Positions 8,233 to 19,394 of a stretch of DNA of 64,000 bases are shown here, in pieces. Below the pieces are notes generated by a model. It was not told where the DNA came from. It ran no database searches and saw nothing but the letters and a program-made list of their open reading frames with translations. The first letter of the stretch is position 1. Each line of letters opens with the position of its first letter. The DNA comes from Aquibium oceanicum. Its GTDB lineage: Bacteria; Pseudomonadota; Alphaproteobacteria; Rhizobiales; Rhizobiaceae. The translations under genes and the position numbers were made by a program. The DNA is taken from positions 1,882,501 to 1,946,500 of the forward strand of contig NZ_CP018171.1 in the NCBI RefSeq assembly GCF_001889605.1, written 5' to 3'.

Positions 8233-9072
8233 TCAGGCCTTCGCGGTCTTTTGCGCGTGGGCGGCAAAATCCGCCAGGAGGGCGTTGAATTTTCCGGGCG
8301 CCTGCAGGAACGGCGCATGTCCGGCGCCTTCGACCCGCACCACGCGCCCGTTCCACAGCGAGCCGTAGGAGAGCGTGTCGAAATAGTCCGCCTTGATGAA
8401 CGGGTCCTCCGCGCCGTTGACGATGGCGAGAGGCACGGTCATCGACGCCACGATCGCCTGTTCGTCGAGCGGTTCGCCGGCTACCACCGAGCCGAACATG
8501 ATCTCGCGCGCGCGCCCATCTGTACGCTTCACCATAGCCAGAAAATGCGAGTCGAGGCCGCCATCCAGTCCGGACGTATGCGTGGCATAGGCGAGCGCGT
8601 CGGCATCGGTGAAATCGCGCTTGCCGGTCAGATTCTCGGCTGAGGGATCGATGTTGAAGGCGCTCATCAGGCATTCGATATTGGCTTGGATCGGCGGCGT
8701 GCCCGAGATGACAACGCCCGCGGCATGGAAGCCGCGGCCGATCATTTCCAAGGCAACGTGGCCGCCGAGCGACCAGCCGACCAGCAACGGCCTCTCCACG
8801 CCGAGCTTGCCCAGAAGCTCCTCCGTCAGCGCTGCGTAGCCGCCGATCTTGTAGCTTTCCAGCGGATCGCGTGCGTCCTCGGAAGCGCCGTGGCCGGGTA
8901 GGTCGAACGCGACGAGCCGGTATCCGGACATTTCGTCCGCGGAGAACTGCTCGCGAAAAACCTCCTTGCAGCCCGAATTGCCGTGGATGAACACAATCGC
9001 CGGCCCGTCCGCGCCGTTGTCCGTAACGGCGATGCCGGCGTGGGAGGTCTCGACGAGATTGTCGTTCGTCAT
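8233..9072 (-). CDS. Alpha/beta hydrolase
   Basis: This 279-aa alpha/beta-hydrolase has the oxyanion strand IVFIHGNSGCKEVFREQ, the nucleophile elbow VGWSLGGHVALE (Ser in GWSLGG, about residue 115), an acid region around VNGAEDPFIKADYF, and the final histidine in VEGAGHAPFLQAP. All catalytic elements are present, so it should be an active esterase, lactonase or related hydrolase. The substrate is unknown. It is transcribed in the same direction as the neighbouring GST, 121 bases apart. Confidence 0.85.
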   Translation of the reverse strand: MTNDNLVETSHAGIAVTDNGADGPAIVFIHGNSGCKEVFREQFSADEMSGYRLVAFDLPGHGASEDARDPLESYKIGGYAALTEELLGKLGVERPLLVGWSLGGHVALEMIGRGFHAAGVVISGTPPIQANIECLMSAFNIDPSAENLTGKRDFTDADALAYATHTSGLDGGLDSHFLAMVKRTDGRAREIMFGSVVAGEPLDEQAIVASMTVPLAIVNGAEDPFIKADYFDTLSYGSLWNGRVVRVEGAGHAPFLQAPGKFNALLADFAAHAQKTAKA

Positions 9073-9113
9073 TGGTGTGTTCCTTTCGGTCTCGGGTTCT
9101 CAGGGTCTCGGAT

Positions 9114-10709
9114 CTATTCGGCGGCCTGTGCGTGGCCGGCTGAAAACTCGCGTTCCGTCGTGGCGAGATGGAGCTCGGCGAAGAATCGCGTGCCGCCTTC
9201 GAATGTGTATTGGTGCTCGTTTCCTCCGAGTTGAACCAGCATGGCGCGGATCAGTCGGCTGCCTAGCCCGGTTGAGACCGCCAAGGGGTCGAAGCCGACG
9301 CCATCGTCGGTCACGGAAAGCGTGGTGGCGCCGTCGGGTCGCGATTTCAACGCGATGCGCAATCTGCCCGTCCGCCCGTCCGGAAAGGCGTATTTCAGGG
9401 CGTTCGTGACCAATTCGTTGATGACGAGAGCGACGGGCGTGGCGTGGTCATGGTGCAGGATGATCGGGTCGATGTCATATTCGATCCTCACCTGCCGCGC
9501 GAATGCGGCGTTGAGCGGCTCTACGATGGCTGGCAAAAGCGACACCGCGTCCACATCGGTGAACTGGTCGAGGCGATAGAGATGCTCGTGCACGGCGGTC
9601 ATCGCGGTGATGCGGCCCTGCAGGTCCGTCTTCAGTTCCTGCGGCAGGCGGTGGAGTCGCACGAGCGACATGATCGCCTGGAGATTGTTCTTGACGCGAT
9701 GATGTGTGTCGCGGACCAGCATGCGGTTGAGATCAATCGTCTCGACCAGTTGCGCGCGGGTGCGTTCGTCGTTTCTAACCAGCCTTACGATCCAGAAGAT
9801 GGCGAGCATCAGTGCAATCGCGGTCGGTACTGCGAAGGCAAGCGTCATGATCGTGTTGCGCCAGAATTGGGCGAAGGCGGCCTGGGTGCTGACGCTGGCG
9901 ATCGCCACCAGCGGTGTGCCGGGCACACGCCGGTAGCCCACGATGCGTGTCACGCCGTCGGCCGGCGATACCGCCGGATAGGTGCCGATTTCGCTGATCT
10001 TCAGATATTCGGTGAAGAGCGCGTAGCCAGACAGGTCGAGCGGCCCATCGGCGAGCGGGTAACGCGCCACCAGCTGTCCGTCGTCGCGAACGATGCTGAC
10101 GGTCGAGGTGTCGTCCATCGACAGCGATTCCCAGATTTCGCGGAACAGCGTTACATCGAACGAGATGAAGGCGGCCCCGGCGAAGGCACCATTCCGGTCG
10201 AGGCGGCGCGAGAACACGAAGACCTGCGATCCGTCGAGGCGGCTCGTCAGCAGCGGCGATACGTGGAAGCGAACGCCCGCCAGGAGCGCGGTGAAATACT
10301 CCCTGTTGGCAACCGAGATGGGGCGGAATGCTGGGTCGGTGGAAAACAGAAGGTCGCCCTTCGCGTCGGCCACATAAGTCTTCACGTTGCCTGGCAGGCG
10401 TGCCACCGCCTCCTGCACGCGCTGGCGCGTCGTCACCGCGTCCTGGCTGTCGATTTCGGCACCCAGTGCCTCGTCGATGCGGCCGAGCGCCTGTCGCGAG
10501 AGTTCGGTGATCCAGCGCGCGTTGGTGGCGACGACCTGCGAAGCGGCCGCGGCGCGGCTTTCCGCGGCGTCGCGAGCAAGCTCCCGCTCGCGCAGGATGA
10601 GCACCGCGAGCACAGCTACGAACAGGAGGAACATCAGTCCGATGAGGCCAGTGGCGGCTCGCAGCGCCAGCGAGCCGGTGCGGGCCGGAGCCCTATCGCC
10701 TGTGTTCAA
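9114..10709 (-). CDS. Membrane sensor histidine kinase (HisKA_2/HWE-like)
   Basis: This protein of about 531 aa begins with a membrane helix (ATGLIGLMFLLFVAVLAVLIL). An extracytoplasmic Cache-like sensor region of about 230 residues (typical FSTDPAFRPISVANREYF and FSRRLDRNGAFAGAAFISFD stretches) is followed by a second helix (IMTLAFAVPTAIALMLAIFWIVRLV). The cytoplasmic kinase has a HisKA_2-type phosphoacceptor DTHHRVKNNLQAIMSLVRLH near residue 330 and an HATPase with VINELVTNALKYAFPDG and DDGVGFD. Such kinases often feed the alphaproteobacterial general stress (PhyR) network, but no response regulator is adjacent. The start is chosen as the TTG at 10709 behind GGGAGAACGGGGC; a more upstream ATG cannot be excluded. 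Confidence 0.85.
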   Translation of the reverse strand: MNTGDRAPARTGSLALRAATGLIGLMFLLFVAVLAVLILRERELARDAAESRAAAASQVVATNARWITELSRQALGRIDEALGAEIDSQDAVTTRQRVQEAVARLPGNVKTYVADAKGDLLFSTDPAFRPISVANREYFTALLAGVRFHVSPLLTSRLDGSQVFVFSRRLDRNGAFAGAAFISFDVTLFREIWESLSMDDTSTVSIVRDDGQLVARYPLADGPLDLSGYALFTEYLKISEIGTYPAVSPADGVTRIVGYRRVPGTPLVAIASVSTQAAFAQFWRNTIMTLAFAVPTAIALMLAIFWIVRLVRNDERTRAQLVETIDLNRMLVRDTHHRVKNNLQAIMSLVRLHRLPQELKTDLQGRITAMTAVHEHLYRLDQFTDVDAVSLLPAIVEPLNAAFARQVRIEYDIDPIILHHDHATPVALVINELVTNALKYAFPDGRTGRLRIALKSRPDGATTLSVTDDGVGFDPLAVSTGLGSRLIRAMLVQLGGNEHQYTFEGGTRFFAELHLATTEREFSAGHAQAAE

Positions 10710-10954
10710 GCCCCGTTCTCCCGAAGATTCGACCCGTAGGAGCTTATTTAAGTTGACGACGATTAGACAGGGGGCTTGGTCGACGAAGATGGACGTGTCG
10801 CCCGCGGCAGATGCGACCACCCTTTTGAACGAGGGTAGCGAGCGTTCTGGACGATCCATCAGGCCGGCTTCTAGGACCGCGTTGCGCGGAAATCTGCGGC
10901 GGCCCCCTTCCTGACATGGCGGGATACACGCGGACGCTGGCTTGCATGCGCCGA

Positions 10955-11308
10955 TCACTCCGACCGAAGAATCTTCTCCATCTTCCTGCCCTTGGCCAGC
11001 TCGTCCACCAGTTTGTCGAGGTAGCGTATCTCGCGCATCAGGGGCTCCTCGATCTCCTCGACGCGCACGCCGCAGATCACCCCCTTGACCAGCGCGCGCA
11101 ACGGGTTGAGGGGGGGGGCTTGCGCGAAGAAGGTCTCGAAGTCGGTCTTCTCCCCCAGCACGGTCTCGATTTCGGCGGGGCCGTAGCCGGTCAGCCAGGC
11201 GATGATCTGGTCGACTTCGGCCTTCGAGCGGCCCTTTTTCTCGGCCTTCGCTACGTAATGCGGATAGACGCTCGCAAAACTTATCGAATAGATGCGATGG
11301 GTGGGCAT
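10955..11308 (-). CDS. DUF2200 family protein
   Basis: This 117-aa protein begins [20 protein letters not shown] and continues with [20 protein letters not shown] and [20 protein letters not shown], the characteristic blocks of DUF2200. The function of the family is unknown; it is cytoplasmic and strongly conserved in Gram-negative bacteria and some Gram-positives. A strong RBS (GGAGGTTTTC) precedes the ATG at 11308, so the 19-codon longer frame is rejected. It lies 47 bases downstream of the next gene upstream, on the same strand. Confidence 0.85.
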   Translation of the reverse strand: MPTHRIYSISFASVYPHYVAKAEKKGRSKAEVDQIIAWLTGYGPAEIETVLGEKTDFETFFAQAPPLNPLRALVKGVICGVRVEEIEEPLMREIRYLDKLVDELAKGRKMEKILRSE

Positions 11309-11355
11309 GAAAACCTCCGGACCCTCGGTTCGTCGGTTACCTCCGAACGAATTGA

Positions 11356-11772
11356 TCAAGTGCACGTCGCCGACGCTTCTTCGGGACGCGACTGAGTGTT
11401 GTATTCTCCATCATCCGGCTTCCAGAACAGGAAACGGCTCGTGAGATCGAAATGGGGGACAAGGCCCTTCGCTTCTAATGCCTTCGCAATGTCCGCGCGT
11501 TCTTCGGTACCTTCGATCTCGACCCGGACCTCGGCGACGGTAATGTCCGCAAAGTTCCTGCGCGTGCTGGCAAGCGCATCCTCGCTTGGGAAACCGACCA
11601 CCCGAAAGATATGAACGTCATGGTCGAGACCGAATGTCCGGATACGCCATGCCTCGTTTTCGACGAACCACCACTGGACGGTGTCGGGCACATGTCCGAT
11701 GGCGTCGACTTCCGTGTTGCACGCGTAGCTGCTGCTGACGCGAAGCAACGTGATCAGAAGCAAGCCCTTCAT
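11356..11772 (-). CDS. Hypothetical protein with N-terminal signal
   Basis: A 138-aa protein beginning [19 protein letters not shown], which looks like a short signal peptide with a cysteine close after the hydrophobic core. The rest is a soluble alpha/beta-looking sequence ([52 protein letters not shown]). No family was recognised with confidence. Its base composition is visibly less GC-rich than that of the carboxylase gene just upstream, from which it is separated by only 4 bases. It may be a later insertion into the carboxylase operon. Confidence 0.55.
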   Translation of the reverse strand: MKGLLLITLLRVSSSYACNTEVDAIGHVPDTVQWWFVENEAWRIRTFGLDHDVHIFRVVGFPSEDALASTRRNFADITVAEVRVEIEGTEERADIAKALEAKGLVPHFDLTSRFLFWKPDDGEYNTQSRPEEASATCT

Positions 11773-11776
11773 CGCC

Positions 11777-13384
<1,608 letters not shown>

Positions 13385-13644
13385 GGACTGTCCTAGCGGA
13401 TGAGGGCGACTTTACACGGCAGGTCGAGGTTCGCCCAGACCCGGCTGGCGGTCAGGATCGTGGCACCCAGCGCCCTGCGCCATTCGTTTGCCTCGTCGAG
13501 TTCTCTTCTTGTTTCTCACCGGCGTTCGGAAGTGGGTTCTTGACAAGATCATGGCCTGAGCCGCGCTCCCCGCAGCGCGCAACCCCGGCGAAGGGAGGCG
13601 TTCGCGAAGCAGACCTTGAAGGTTCCCGTGCCCGCCCGCCGGCG

Positions 13645-14805
13645 TCACCCCTCCGCCATCATCTCCCGCCCGATCAGCCAGCGCCGGATCTCGCTCGTGC
13701 CCGCGCCGATCTCGTAGAGCTTGGAGTCGCGCAGCAGGCGGCCCGTGGGGTAGTCGTTGATGTAGCCGTTGCCGCCCAGAAGCTGGATGGCGTCGAGCGC
13801 GGTCTGCGTGGCGCGTTCGGAGGCATAGAGGATGCAGCCGGCGGCGTCCTTGCGGGTGGTCTCGCCGCGGTCGCAGGCGCCAGCCACCGCATAGACGTAG
13901 GCGCGGCAGGCGTTCATGGTCGTGTACATGTCGGCGAGCTTTGCCTGGACAAGCTGGAATTCGCCGATCGGCTGGCCGAACTGCTTTCGCTCGTGCACGT
14001 AGGGGACCGCGACGTCCATGGCCGCCGCCATGATGCCAAGCGGGCCGCCGGCCAGCACCACGCGCTCGTAGTCCAGCCCCGACATCAAAACCTCGACGCC
14101 CTTGCCTTCCTCGTGCAGCACGTTCTCGAAGGGCACCTCGACGTTCTCGAACACGAGTTCGCCGGTGTTGGAGCCGCGCATGCCGAGCTTGTCGAGCTTC
14201 TGGGCCACCGAGAAACCGGTGAAAGTCTTCTCGACGATGAAGGCGGTGATGCCGCGCGATCCGCGCTCCGGGTCGGTCTTGGCGTAGACGACGAGCGTGT
14301 CGGCGTCCGGGCCGTTGGTGATCCACATCTTGGTACCGTTGAGAACGAAGCTGTCGTTGCGCTTTTCGGCCCTGAGCCGCATCGACACCACGTCGGAGCC
14401 CGAGCCGCTCTCCGACATCGCGAGCGCGCCGACGGCCTCGCCGGCACAGAGCCGCGGCAGGTAGCGTGCCTTCTGCTCGGCCGTGCCCCAGCGGCTGATC
14501 TGATTGACGCAGAGGTTAGAGTGCGCGCCGTAGGAGAGCCCGACGGAGGCCGAGGCGCGGGAAATCTCCTCCATCGCCACGACATGGGCGAGATAGCCCA
14601 TGCCCGAGCCGCCGTGGTCGGGATCGGCGGTGACGCCGAGCAGGCCAAGCGCTCCAAGTTCGGCCCACAGCCAGGCGGGGAACTCGTTCGAGGCGTCGAT
14701 CGCCGCCGCGGCCGGCGCGATCTTTTCCTGTGCGAAGCGGCGCGCCATGTCGCGCAGCGCGTCGATTTCCTCGCCGAGCCCGAAATTCATCACGTGGTCG
14801 TACAT
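13645..14805 (-). CDS. ivd: Isovaleryl-CoA dehydrogenase
   Basis: This 386-aa acyl-CoA dehydrogenase oxidises isovaleryl-CoA to 3-methylcrotonyl-CoA, handing electrons to ETF. It shows acyl-CoA dehydrogenase signatures [16 protein letters not shown] and [20 protein letters not shown], and has the catalytic Glu in the isovaleryl-specific position, in [16 protein letters not shown], rather than in the C-terminal QxxGGxGY position used by other family members. That residue, plus MccB next door, supports the assignment. The ATG at 14805 overlaps the stop of the TetR gene by one base (TGATG), so translation is probably coupled. The open frame reads through upstream, but that part is the antisense-like shadow of the regulator. 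Confidence 0.93.
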   Translation of the reverse strand: MYDHVMNFGLGEEIDALRDMARRFAQEKIAPAAAAIDASNEFPAWLWAELGALGLLGVTADPDHGGSGMGYLAHVVAMEEISRASASVGLSYGAHSNLCVNQISRWGTAEQKARYLPRLCAGEAVGALAMSESGSGSDVVSMRLRAEKRNDSFVLNGTKMWITNGPDADTLVVYAKTDPERGSRGITAFIVEKTFTGFSVAQKLDKLGMRGSNTGELVFENVEVPFENVLHEEGKGVEVLMSGLDYERVVLAGGPLGIMAAAMDVAVPYVHERKQFGQPIGEFQLVQAKLADMYTTMNACRAYVYAVAGACDRGETTRKDAAGCILYASERATQTALDAIQLLGGNGYINDYPTGRLLRDSKLYEIGAGTSEIRRWLIGREMMAEG

Positions 14806-15416
14806 CAGCCTGCCTCCGTCCGGGCTCGCGCTCCCGCCAGCCGCATTGTCATTGCCAGATATCGTTCCGCGACCTCCTCGACCGAGAGCCGCTCGTCCGG
14901 ACGGAACCAGACGATCACGCCAGTGATCATCTGGATGATCGCCATGGCCGTCAGCCCTGGATCGTCGATTGCGAATTCGCCGTTCGCCGCGCCCTCCCGA
15001 AGGATCTGGCGCAGTTCCTTCTCGTAGGAAGAGCGCAGCTTCAGGATCGCGGTGAGCCTGGCCGGCGAGAGGCTGCGCAACTCCATGTTGGACACGTGGG
15101 TGGAGTGACGCCGCTCGACGTGGAAAACGATGTGGTTTCTCACGAAGGCGGCAAGCCGCCGCGTCTGGTCGTTCCCGCCGGGGTCCGCGGCCTGCCAGGC
15201 TGCGACAAGTCCTTCCATGTGCTCGCGCAGGAGCGTGAACAGCAGGTCTTCCTTGGTCGGAAAATACTTGTAGAGCGCCGCCGCCTGCAACCCGATCTCG
15301 GCGGCGAGCCGGCGCATGGAGACGGCCTCGTAGCCGTGCCGCGCCATCAGCGCCACCGCCGCTTCCCGCAGCGCCGCCTCCGTCTTCTCGCCGAATGATC
15401 CAGCCGTGCGCGCCAA
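14805..15416 (-). CDS. TetR/AcrR family regulator of the isovalerate locus
   Basis: This 203-aa regulator has an N-terminal TetR helix-turn-helix ([20 protein letters not shown], then [24 protein letters not shown]) and an all-helical ligand-binding C-domain. It is the first gene of the ivd-mccB unit and overlaps ivd by one base, so it almost certainly controls this operon and itself. Acyl-CoA-responsive TetR regulators of leucine/isovalerate genes (LiuQ-like) are known; identity with LiuQ is inferred from context only. A 19-bp inverted repeat 31 bases upstream of its start is the likely operator. Confidence 0.85.
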   Translation of the reverse strand: MARTAGSFGEKTEAALREAAVALMARHGYEAVSMRRLAAEIGLQAAALYKYFPTKEDLLFTLLREHMEGLVAAWQAADPGGNDQTRRLAAFVRNHIVFHVERRHSTHVSNMELRSLSPARLTAILKLRSSYEKELRQILREGAANGEFAIDDPGLTAMAIIQMITGVIVWFRPDERLSVEEVAERYLAMTMRLAGARARTEAG

Positions 15417-15446
15417 AGGGGTTCTCCTCCGGTTGGATCAATAAAA

Positions 15447-15465
15447 TGAATGACCGTTTCATTCA
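15447..15465. promoter_or_regulatory. TetR operator candidate upstream of the ivd operon
   Basis: TGAATGACCGTTTCATTCA: a 19-bp inverted repeat with two perfect 7-base arms around CCGTT. It lies 30 bases upstream of the TetR gene start, where an autoregulatory operator would be expected. The size and symmetry suit a TetR dimer. Confidence 0.65.
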
Positions 15466-15677
15466 AGGATCGATAGGCGGAGATTGGTTGGGAGATGCGT
15501 CAGACGCCCCCGTGAAGGCCGTCGTCGATTTTCTCAGGTGAACGCGGTCCAGTCGCGTCGAATGCTTCCTTATGAAGACAGGAAGAGAGACGCCTTTCCA
15601 CTACACAGCAGTTCGCGGCCGTCTTCCCGCGCGGGCCGGCCCGCCACCACGACTGGTCCGGCATCGGACCCGCCGTT

Positions 15678-16787
15678 TCAGCCGCGAGCGTCCTCCAGTG
15701 CCTTCGGCAGTTCTTCCTCGAAGATCGCGAGTTCCTCCTCCGGTCCGACGCTGACGCGGATGCAGCGGTCGAGCACGGGCGCTATCGGCTTGCGGATGAA
15801 GACGCCGCGCGAAAGCATTCCCTGCAGCACCCTCAGTGCGAAGGCGCCGTCGCTGCCGCAATCGATCGTCACGAAGTTGGTGGCCGAGGCGAGCGGCGCC
15901 AGACCGTTGTCGCGGGCGATGCCGGCGATGCGCTCCCGCCCGGCTGCGACGCGCGCGACCACCCACCGCAGATAGTCCTGGTCCGCCAGCGCGGCTTCCG
16001 CCGCCACTTGCGCCATCTTGTTGATGCCGTAGTGGTTGCGGACCTTCTCGAAGCCGCGGATTACCTCGGCGTCGCCGAAGGCATAGCCGCAGCGCAGGCC
16101 CGCGAGTCCGTAGGCTTTGGAGAAAGTCCGCAGGCGAACGAGGTTCGGCCGCGAGAAGTCGATTGAAGGCTGCGCGGAGACCGGACCGGTCTCCCCGTAG
16201 GCCTCGTCGAGAAGGATCAGGGTCGTCTCGGGTATGGCGGCCACGAACGCCTCGATGTCTGCGGCCTCCCACCATGTCCCCATCGGGTTGTCCGGGTTCG
16301 ACAGGTAGACAACACGCGCGCCTTCGCGCTTCACGGCATCGGCCAAACCGTCGAGGTCCTCCCGGTCGTTGCGGTAGGGGACAGTGACCAGCCGGGCGCC
16401 GAAGCCTGCCACGTGAAAGTTGAAGGTCGGATAGGCACCGAGCGAGGTGACCACCACGTCCCCCGGGCCGGCGTAGAGACGCACGGCGAGGCCGAGCAGC
16501 CCGTCTATGCCTTCGCCGATGACGATGTTCCTCGCCGGGATGGCGAGATGTCGCGCGAGCGCCGCCTTCAGGTCGAAATTGTCCGGGTCGCAGTATTTCC
16601 ACATGTCGCCCGCGGCCTGGGCCATGGCTTCGATGACGGAAGGAGCGGGACCGAACCCGCTTTCGTTGGCGCCGAGCCGCGCACGAAACGCCGATCCCCG
16701 CTGCCGCTCCTGATTCTCCGGCCCGACGAAGGGAACGGTCGAGGGCAGGGCTTCCGCGAGCGGGGTGAGGGGAGGACGTTGGTGCAT
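15678..16787 (-). CDS. Histidinol-phosphate aminotransferase-like PLP enzyme (class I/II)
   Basis: This protein of about 369 aa is a fold-type I aminotransferase of the HisC group: substrate/PLP stretches LGANESGFGPAPSVIEA, YLSNPDNPMGTWW, ILLDEAYGE and the PLP lysine in RTFSKAYGLAGLRCGYA. The C-terminal part SATNFVTIDCG and RVSVGPEEELAIFEEELP also fits HisC. It is not in a histidine operon, so it may serve another amino acid (aromatic transamination, or a secondary HisC copy). The start is taken at MHQRPPLTPLAEALP (16787); a GTG at 16874 in the same frame is possible, and neither has a strong ribosome binding site. Confidence 0.8.
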   Translation of the reverse strand: MHQRPPLTPLAEALPSTVPFVGPENQERQRGSAFRARLGANESGFGPAPSVIEAMAQAAGDMWKYCDPDNFDLKAALARHLAIPARNIVIGEGIDGLLGLAVRLYAGPGDVVVTSLGAYPTFNFHVAGFGARLVTVPYRNDREDLDGLADAVKREGARVVYLSNPDNPMGTWWEAADIEAFVAAIPETTLILLDEAYGETGPVSAQPSIDFSRPNLVRLRTFSKAYGLAGLRCGYAFGDAEVIRGFEKVRNHYGINKMAQVAAEAALADQDYLRWVVARVAAGRERIAGIARDNGLAPLASATNFVTIDCGSDGAFALRVLQGMLSRGVFIRKPIAPVLDRCIRVSVGPEEELAIFEEELPKALEDARG

Positions 16788-16973
16788 GGAGTAAGAATCC
16801 GTGTGGGGCAAGCGGCAGGACGCTAAGGCATCTGGCCCGAAAGTGGCAACCGGTTTGGGGGCGATGGCATTCACCGGAAAGAAAGGCGAAGGCGCTCTAG
16901 GCGGATTCCTTTGACTGCGTCTTACATCAGACCGAAACCCGTTCCCCGACGATCGTCGTCACGACCGTGCGCT

Positions 16974-18131
16974 TCAGATTGCACGCGCGATCTGGCCGAG
17001 CGCGGCGATCTCGCGCCGCGTGGCGTCGTCGTCGGTTGGTTCAGGGCGGGACGAGAGTTTCACCAGCACGACGTCGCGCACCGGGTCGATCCAGATCCAC
17101 TGCTCATGGATGCCGATCGCCGCGAGGCTGCCGTGGTCGTCGCCGGTGGCATACCAGCAAGAGCGGTAGTGGCCATTGGGGAAGGATCCGTCCTCCCGCG
17201 CGAAGAGGCGGCGGTCCCCATTCGCGGCGATGTCGTCGATCCAGGCGCGCGGAACGACCTGATGCCCGTCGGCAATGCCGCCGCGCAGAACGATCTGGCC
17301 CAGGCGGGCGAGGTCGCGCGCGGTGGCGCAGATGCCGCCCGCCGCGCGCGCCGTGCCCTCGCGGTCGAGGGTCACGTAGGCGGAACCCCGCGCACCCATC
17401 TGCCGCCAGAGTTTCTCGGCGAGGTATGCGTGATAGCGCCGGCCGGCGGCGCGTTCGACGACGAGCCCGAGCATGTCTGTCACCGGCGAGGCGTAGTGAT
17501 AGCGCTCCCCGTGTTCGTAATCATCTTTCGGCAGCGATAAGAGCACCTCCTCGAGCGTCTCTGTCTTGCCGCCATCGCGTTCGGGGTTCCACAGCATGGC
17601 GCGGCGATAGCGATCGAAATCGCTCTGCCGATCGAGATAGTTCTCCTCGAACCGGAGGCTGACCGTCATGTCCAGCAGGTGCCGGACAGTTGCATCGGAA
17701 AAGGCTCCACACTGGGGAACGGGAACGTATTCTGTTACCGGCGCGTCCGGATCGAGCAATCCTTCCTCCGCTGCGATGCCGGCGAGAAGACCTGCCACGG
17801 ACTTGGAGACTGAAAAGATGAGATGCGGCGCGTCGGGAGCGCTGTGCGGCGCATACCACTCGGCAATCAGATGGCCACCGCGCATGGCGACGAAGGCATC
17901 GCCGTGGGATTGCGTCAGATGTTCCAGCGCACTGGTCTGCAAGCCTCCAGGAAGCCGCAGCGGCATATCCCGGATCCGGTCCGAACCGGGTGACGCCTCG
18001 TCCTCGCCGCGCGGCCAGCTGATCGGAGCGACCGGTACGAGTTCGCTCACGTTCTGGAAGGTCCAGCGGCTGTAGGGATATTCGCGCCAGTTCGACAGCC
18101 GCACGTCGCGGCGCGTGAACTCGGTAGTCAT
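16974..18131 (-). CDS. Serine hydrolase of the beta-lactamase/class C fold
   Basis: This 385-aa protein has the class C beta-lactamase/esterase fold, with the nucleophile motif SVSK (in LIFSVSKSVAGLLAGIAAE, about residue 104) and the second motif tyrosine in YHYASPVTDMLG. A W-x-x-x-A-x-GSAYVTLDREG stretch follows. No signal peptide is seen, so it is probably cytoplasmic and more likely an esterase or 6-aminohexanoate-dimer-hydrolase-like enzyme than an antibiotic-resistance beta-lactamase. The ATG at 18131 has GGGGAGTGAC upstream, so the longer frame is rejected. It appears monocistronic. Confidence 0.82.
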   Translation of the reverse strand: MTTEFTRRDVRLSNWREYPYSRWTFQNVSELVPVAPISWPRGEDEASPGSDRIRDMPLRLPGGLQTSALEHLTQSHGDAFVAMRGGHLIAEWYAPHSAPDAPHLIFSVSKSVAGLLAGIAAEEGLLDPDAPVTEYVPVPQCGAFSDATVRHLLDMTVSLRFEENYLDRQSDFDRYRRAMLWNPERDGGKTETLEEVLLSLPKDDYEHGERYHYASPVTDMLGLVVERAAGRRYHAYLAEKLWRQMGARGSAYVTLDREGTARAAGGICATARDLARLGQIVLRGGIADGHQVVPRAWIDDIAANGDRRLFAREDGSFPNGHYRSCWYATGDDHGSLAAIGIHEQWIWIDPVRDVVLVKLSSRPEPTDDDATRREIAALGQIARAI

Positions 18132-18191
18132 GTCACTCCCCGGATCGGACAACTCGCATTGCGTAGTCGCCATGGCTCCGTTCGGCAAACG

Positions 18192-18222
18192 AAAAAACCC
18201 GGCGGTTGCCCGCCGGGTTTTC
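18192..18222 (-). terminator. Rho-independent terminator of the first porin gene
   Basis: A strong stem (AACCCGGCGG / CCGCCGGGTT with a short loop) is followed on the minus strand by TTTTTTC, 20 bases after the porin stop. On the plus strand it is followed by TTTTCC, so it may act in both directions. Confidence 0.85.
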
Positions 18223-18242
18223 CTCATCAGCTCGTAAGCCGA

Positions 18243-19394
18243 TTAGAAGTAACGCGTGAAGCGCAGGTAACCGGAGACGGTGCCATCCGGATCGTAGCCA
18301 CCGGCTACGCCCTGGAACTCGCCGCGGTCGGTGTAGACCACCTCGGTGCGCACTTCGAAGTTCTCGACCGGAACCCAGACGAAGCCGACTTCAGCCGCCC
18401 ATGCATCGGTGCCAGTGGAGACGTCCGTGCCTGCTACGTAGAGGTCGCTGAAATACTGAGCACCAACCTGAATGCCGAGGGTCGGGTTGATCTGGTAGTT
18501 CAGCGAACCCAGGATGCTCCACTCGGCACCGCCGGTCACGCAACCGGGCGAGCAGCTCGGAGCGCCGACGTTGTAGGAGTGGTCACCGTCAGCGTAGAAG
18601 CCGAGGACGCGGATCGAGGTGCCGGGCATGCTCGCGATGTTGTACTGAAGGCCGAGCTGAGCAGCGAAGCCACCATCCACGCCGACGATGTCGTCGAAGC
18701 TCTCGTCATAGGCCGCACGAGCCCACACGGCGCCCCAACCCTGAGCGATACCAATCTTGCCGACCAGGTCGGGCATGTAGCCCTCGCCGCCGAGCGTATC
18801 GTCTTCGAGAGCCACCGCGGCGAAGAAGCCGTTGGAGCCATTGAAGCGGTAACCGATCAGGTGACGCTGCTGGTAGCCGTAGTAGAGACCACCCCAGGTG
18901 TGCGAACCGTAGTTGGACGGACCGCCGTTCTTGGAGTCAGCCCAGAACGATTCGGAGTAACCCATCATCAGGCCGCCGAGCTGGATGTAGCCCTGGTCGA
19001 CCGACACCGGACCGTCGCCGATACCTGAACCGAAAGTGGCCTGCAGACGGATGAAGGCGCGCAGCGTGCCCCACTCGGTGTCCGAACGCGCGTCGAAGTT
19101 CAGGCGCGTGCGGACCTGCTTCATGAAGCCATCGCCCAGCGTGGTGTCGTAGTAGCCGAACGTGTCGTTCACGTTGTCGTAGCTGCCGGCACCGATCTGA
19201 TACCAGACGTAGCCCGAGATCGACAGGCAGGTTTCCGTGCCCGGGATGTAGAAGAAGCCTGCACCGTAGGCGTCGCAGACGCGCACGTATTCAACAGGCT
19301 CCGGCTCCGGGATGACGATTGCATCGGCGGCTTTCGCGCCGGTCGCCGCGACCAGGACCGCGGCAGAGCCGAGAAGCAGGCTCTTGATGTTCAT
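18243..19394 (-). CDS. Outer-membrane porin (Omp2/rhizobial porin family)
   Basis: This 383-aa porin has a signal peptide (MNIKSLLLGSAAVLVAATGA, cleavage after AKA), then the rhizobial/Brucella porin start ADAIVIPEPEPVEYVRVCDA and the motif GAGFFYIPGTETCLSISGYV with two conserved cysteines. The C-terminus ends in an aromatic residue (LRFTRYF), as needed for BAM-dependent insertion. It forms general diffusion channels in the outer membrane. A good RBS (GGAGGTC) precedes the ATG. It is a tandem paralogue of the gene at 19815-20960, and each has its own terminator. Confidence 0.94.
   Translation of the reverse strand: MNIKSLLLGSAAVLVAATGAKAADAIVIPEPEPVEYVRVCDAYGAGFFYIPGTETCLSISGYVWYQIGAGSYDNVNDTFGYYDTTLGDGFMKQVRTRLNFDARSDTEWGTLRAFIRLQATFGSGIGDGPVSVDQGYIQLGGLMMGYSESFWADSKNGGPSNYGSHTWGGLYYGYQQRHLIGYRFNGSNGFFAAVALEDDTLGGEGYMPDLVGKIGIAQGWGAVWARAAYDESFDDIVGVDGGFAAQLGLQYNIASMPGTSIRVLGFYADGDHSYNVGAPSCSPGCVTGGAEWSILGSLNYQINPTLGIQVGAQYFSDLYVAGTDVSTGTDAWAAEVGFVWVPVENFEVRTEVVYTDRGEFQGVAGGYDPDGTVSGYLRFTRYF

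Noticed and set aside
13385-13644. Open reading in the gap between ivd and mccB (ending in [20 protein letters not shown])
   Set aside because: It has a stop just upstream and no start codon or RBS; no family recognised. Could be a decayed gene but the evidence is too thin.
14806-15462. N-terminal extension of the isovaleryl-CoA dehydrogenase frame
   Set aside because: It is a shadow of the TetR gene in another frame; the dehydrogenase has its normal length from 14805.
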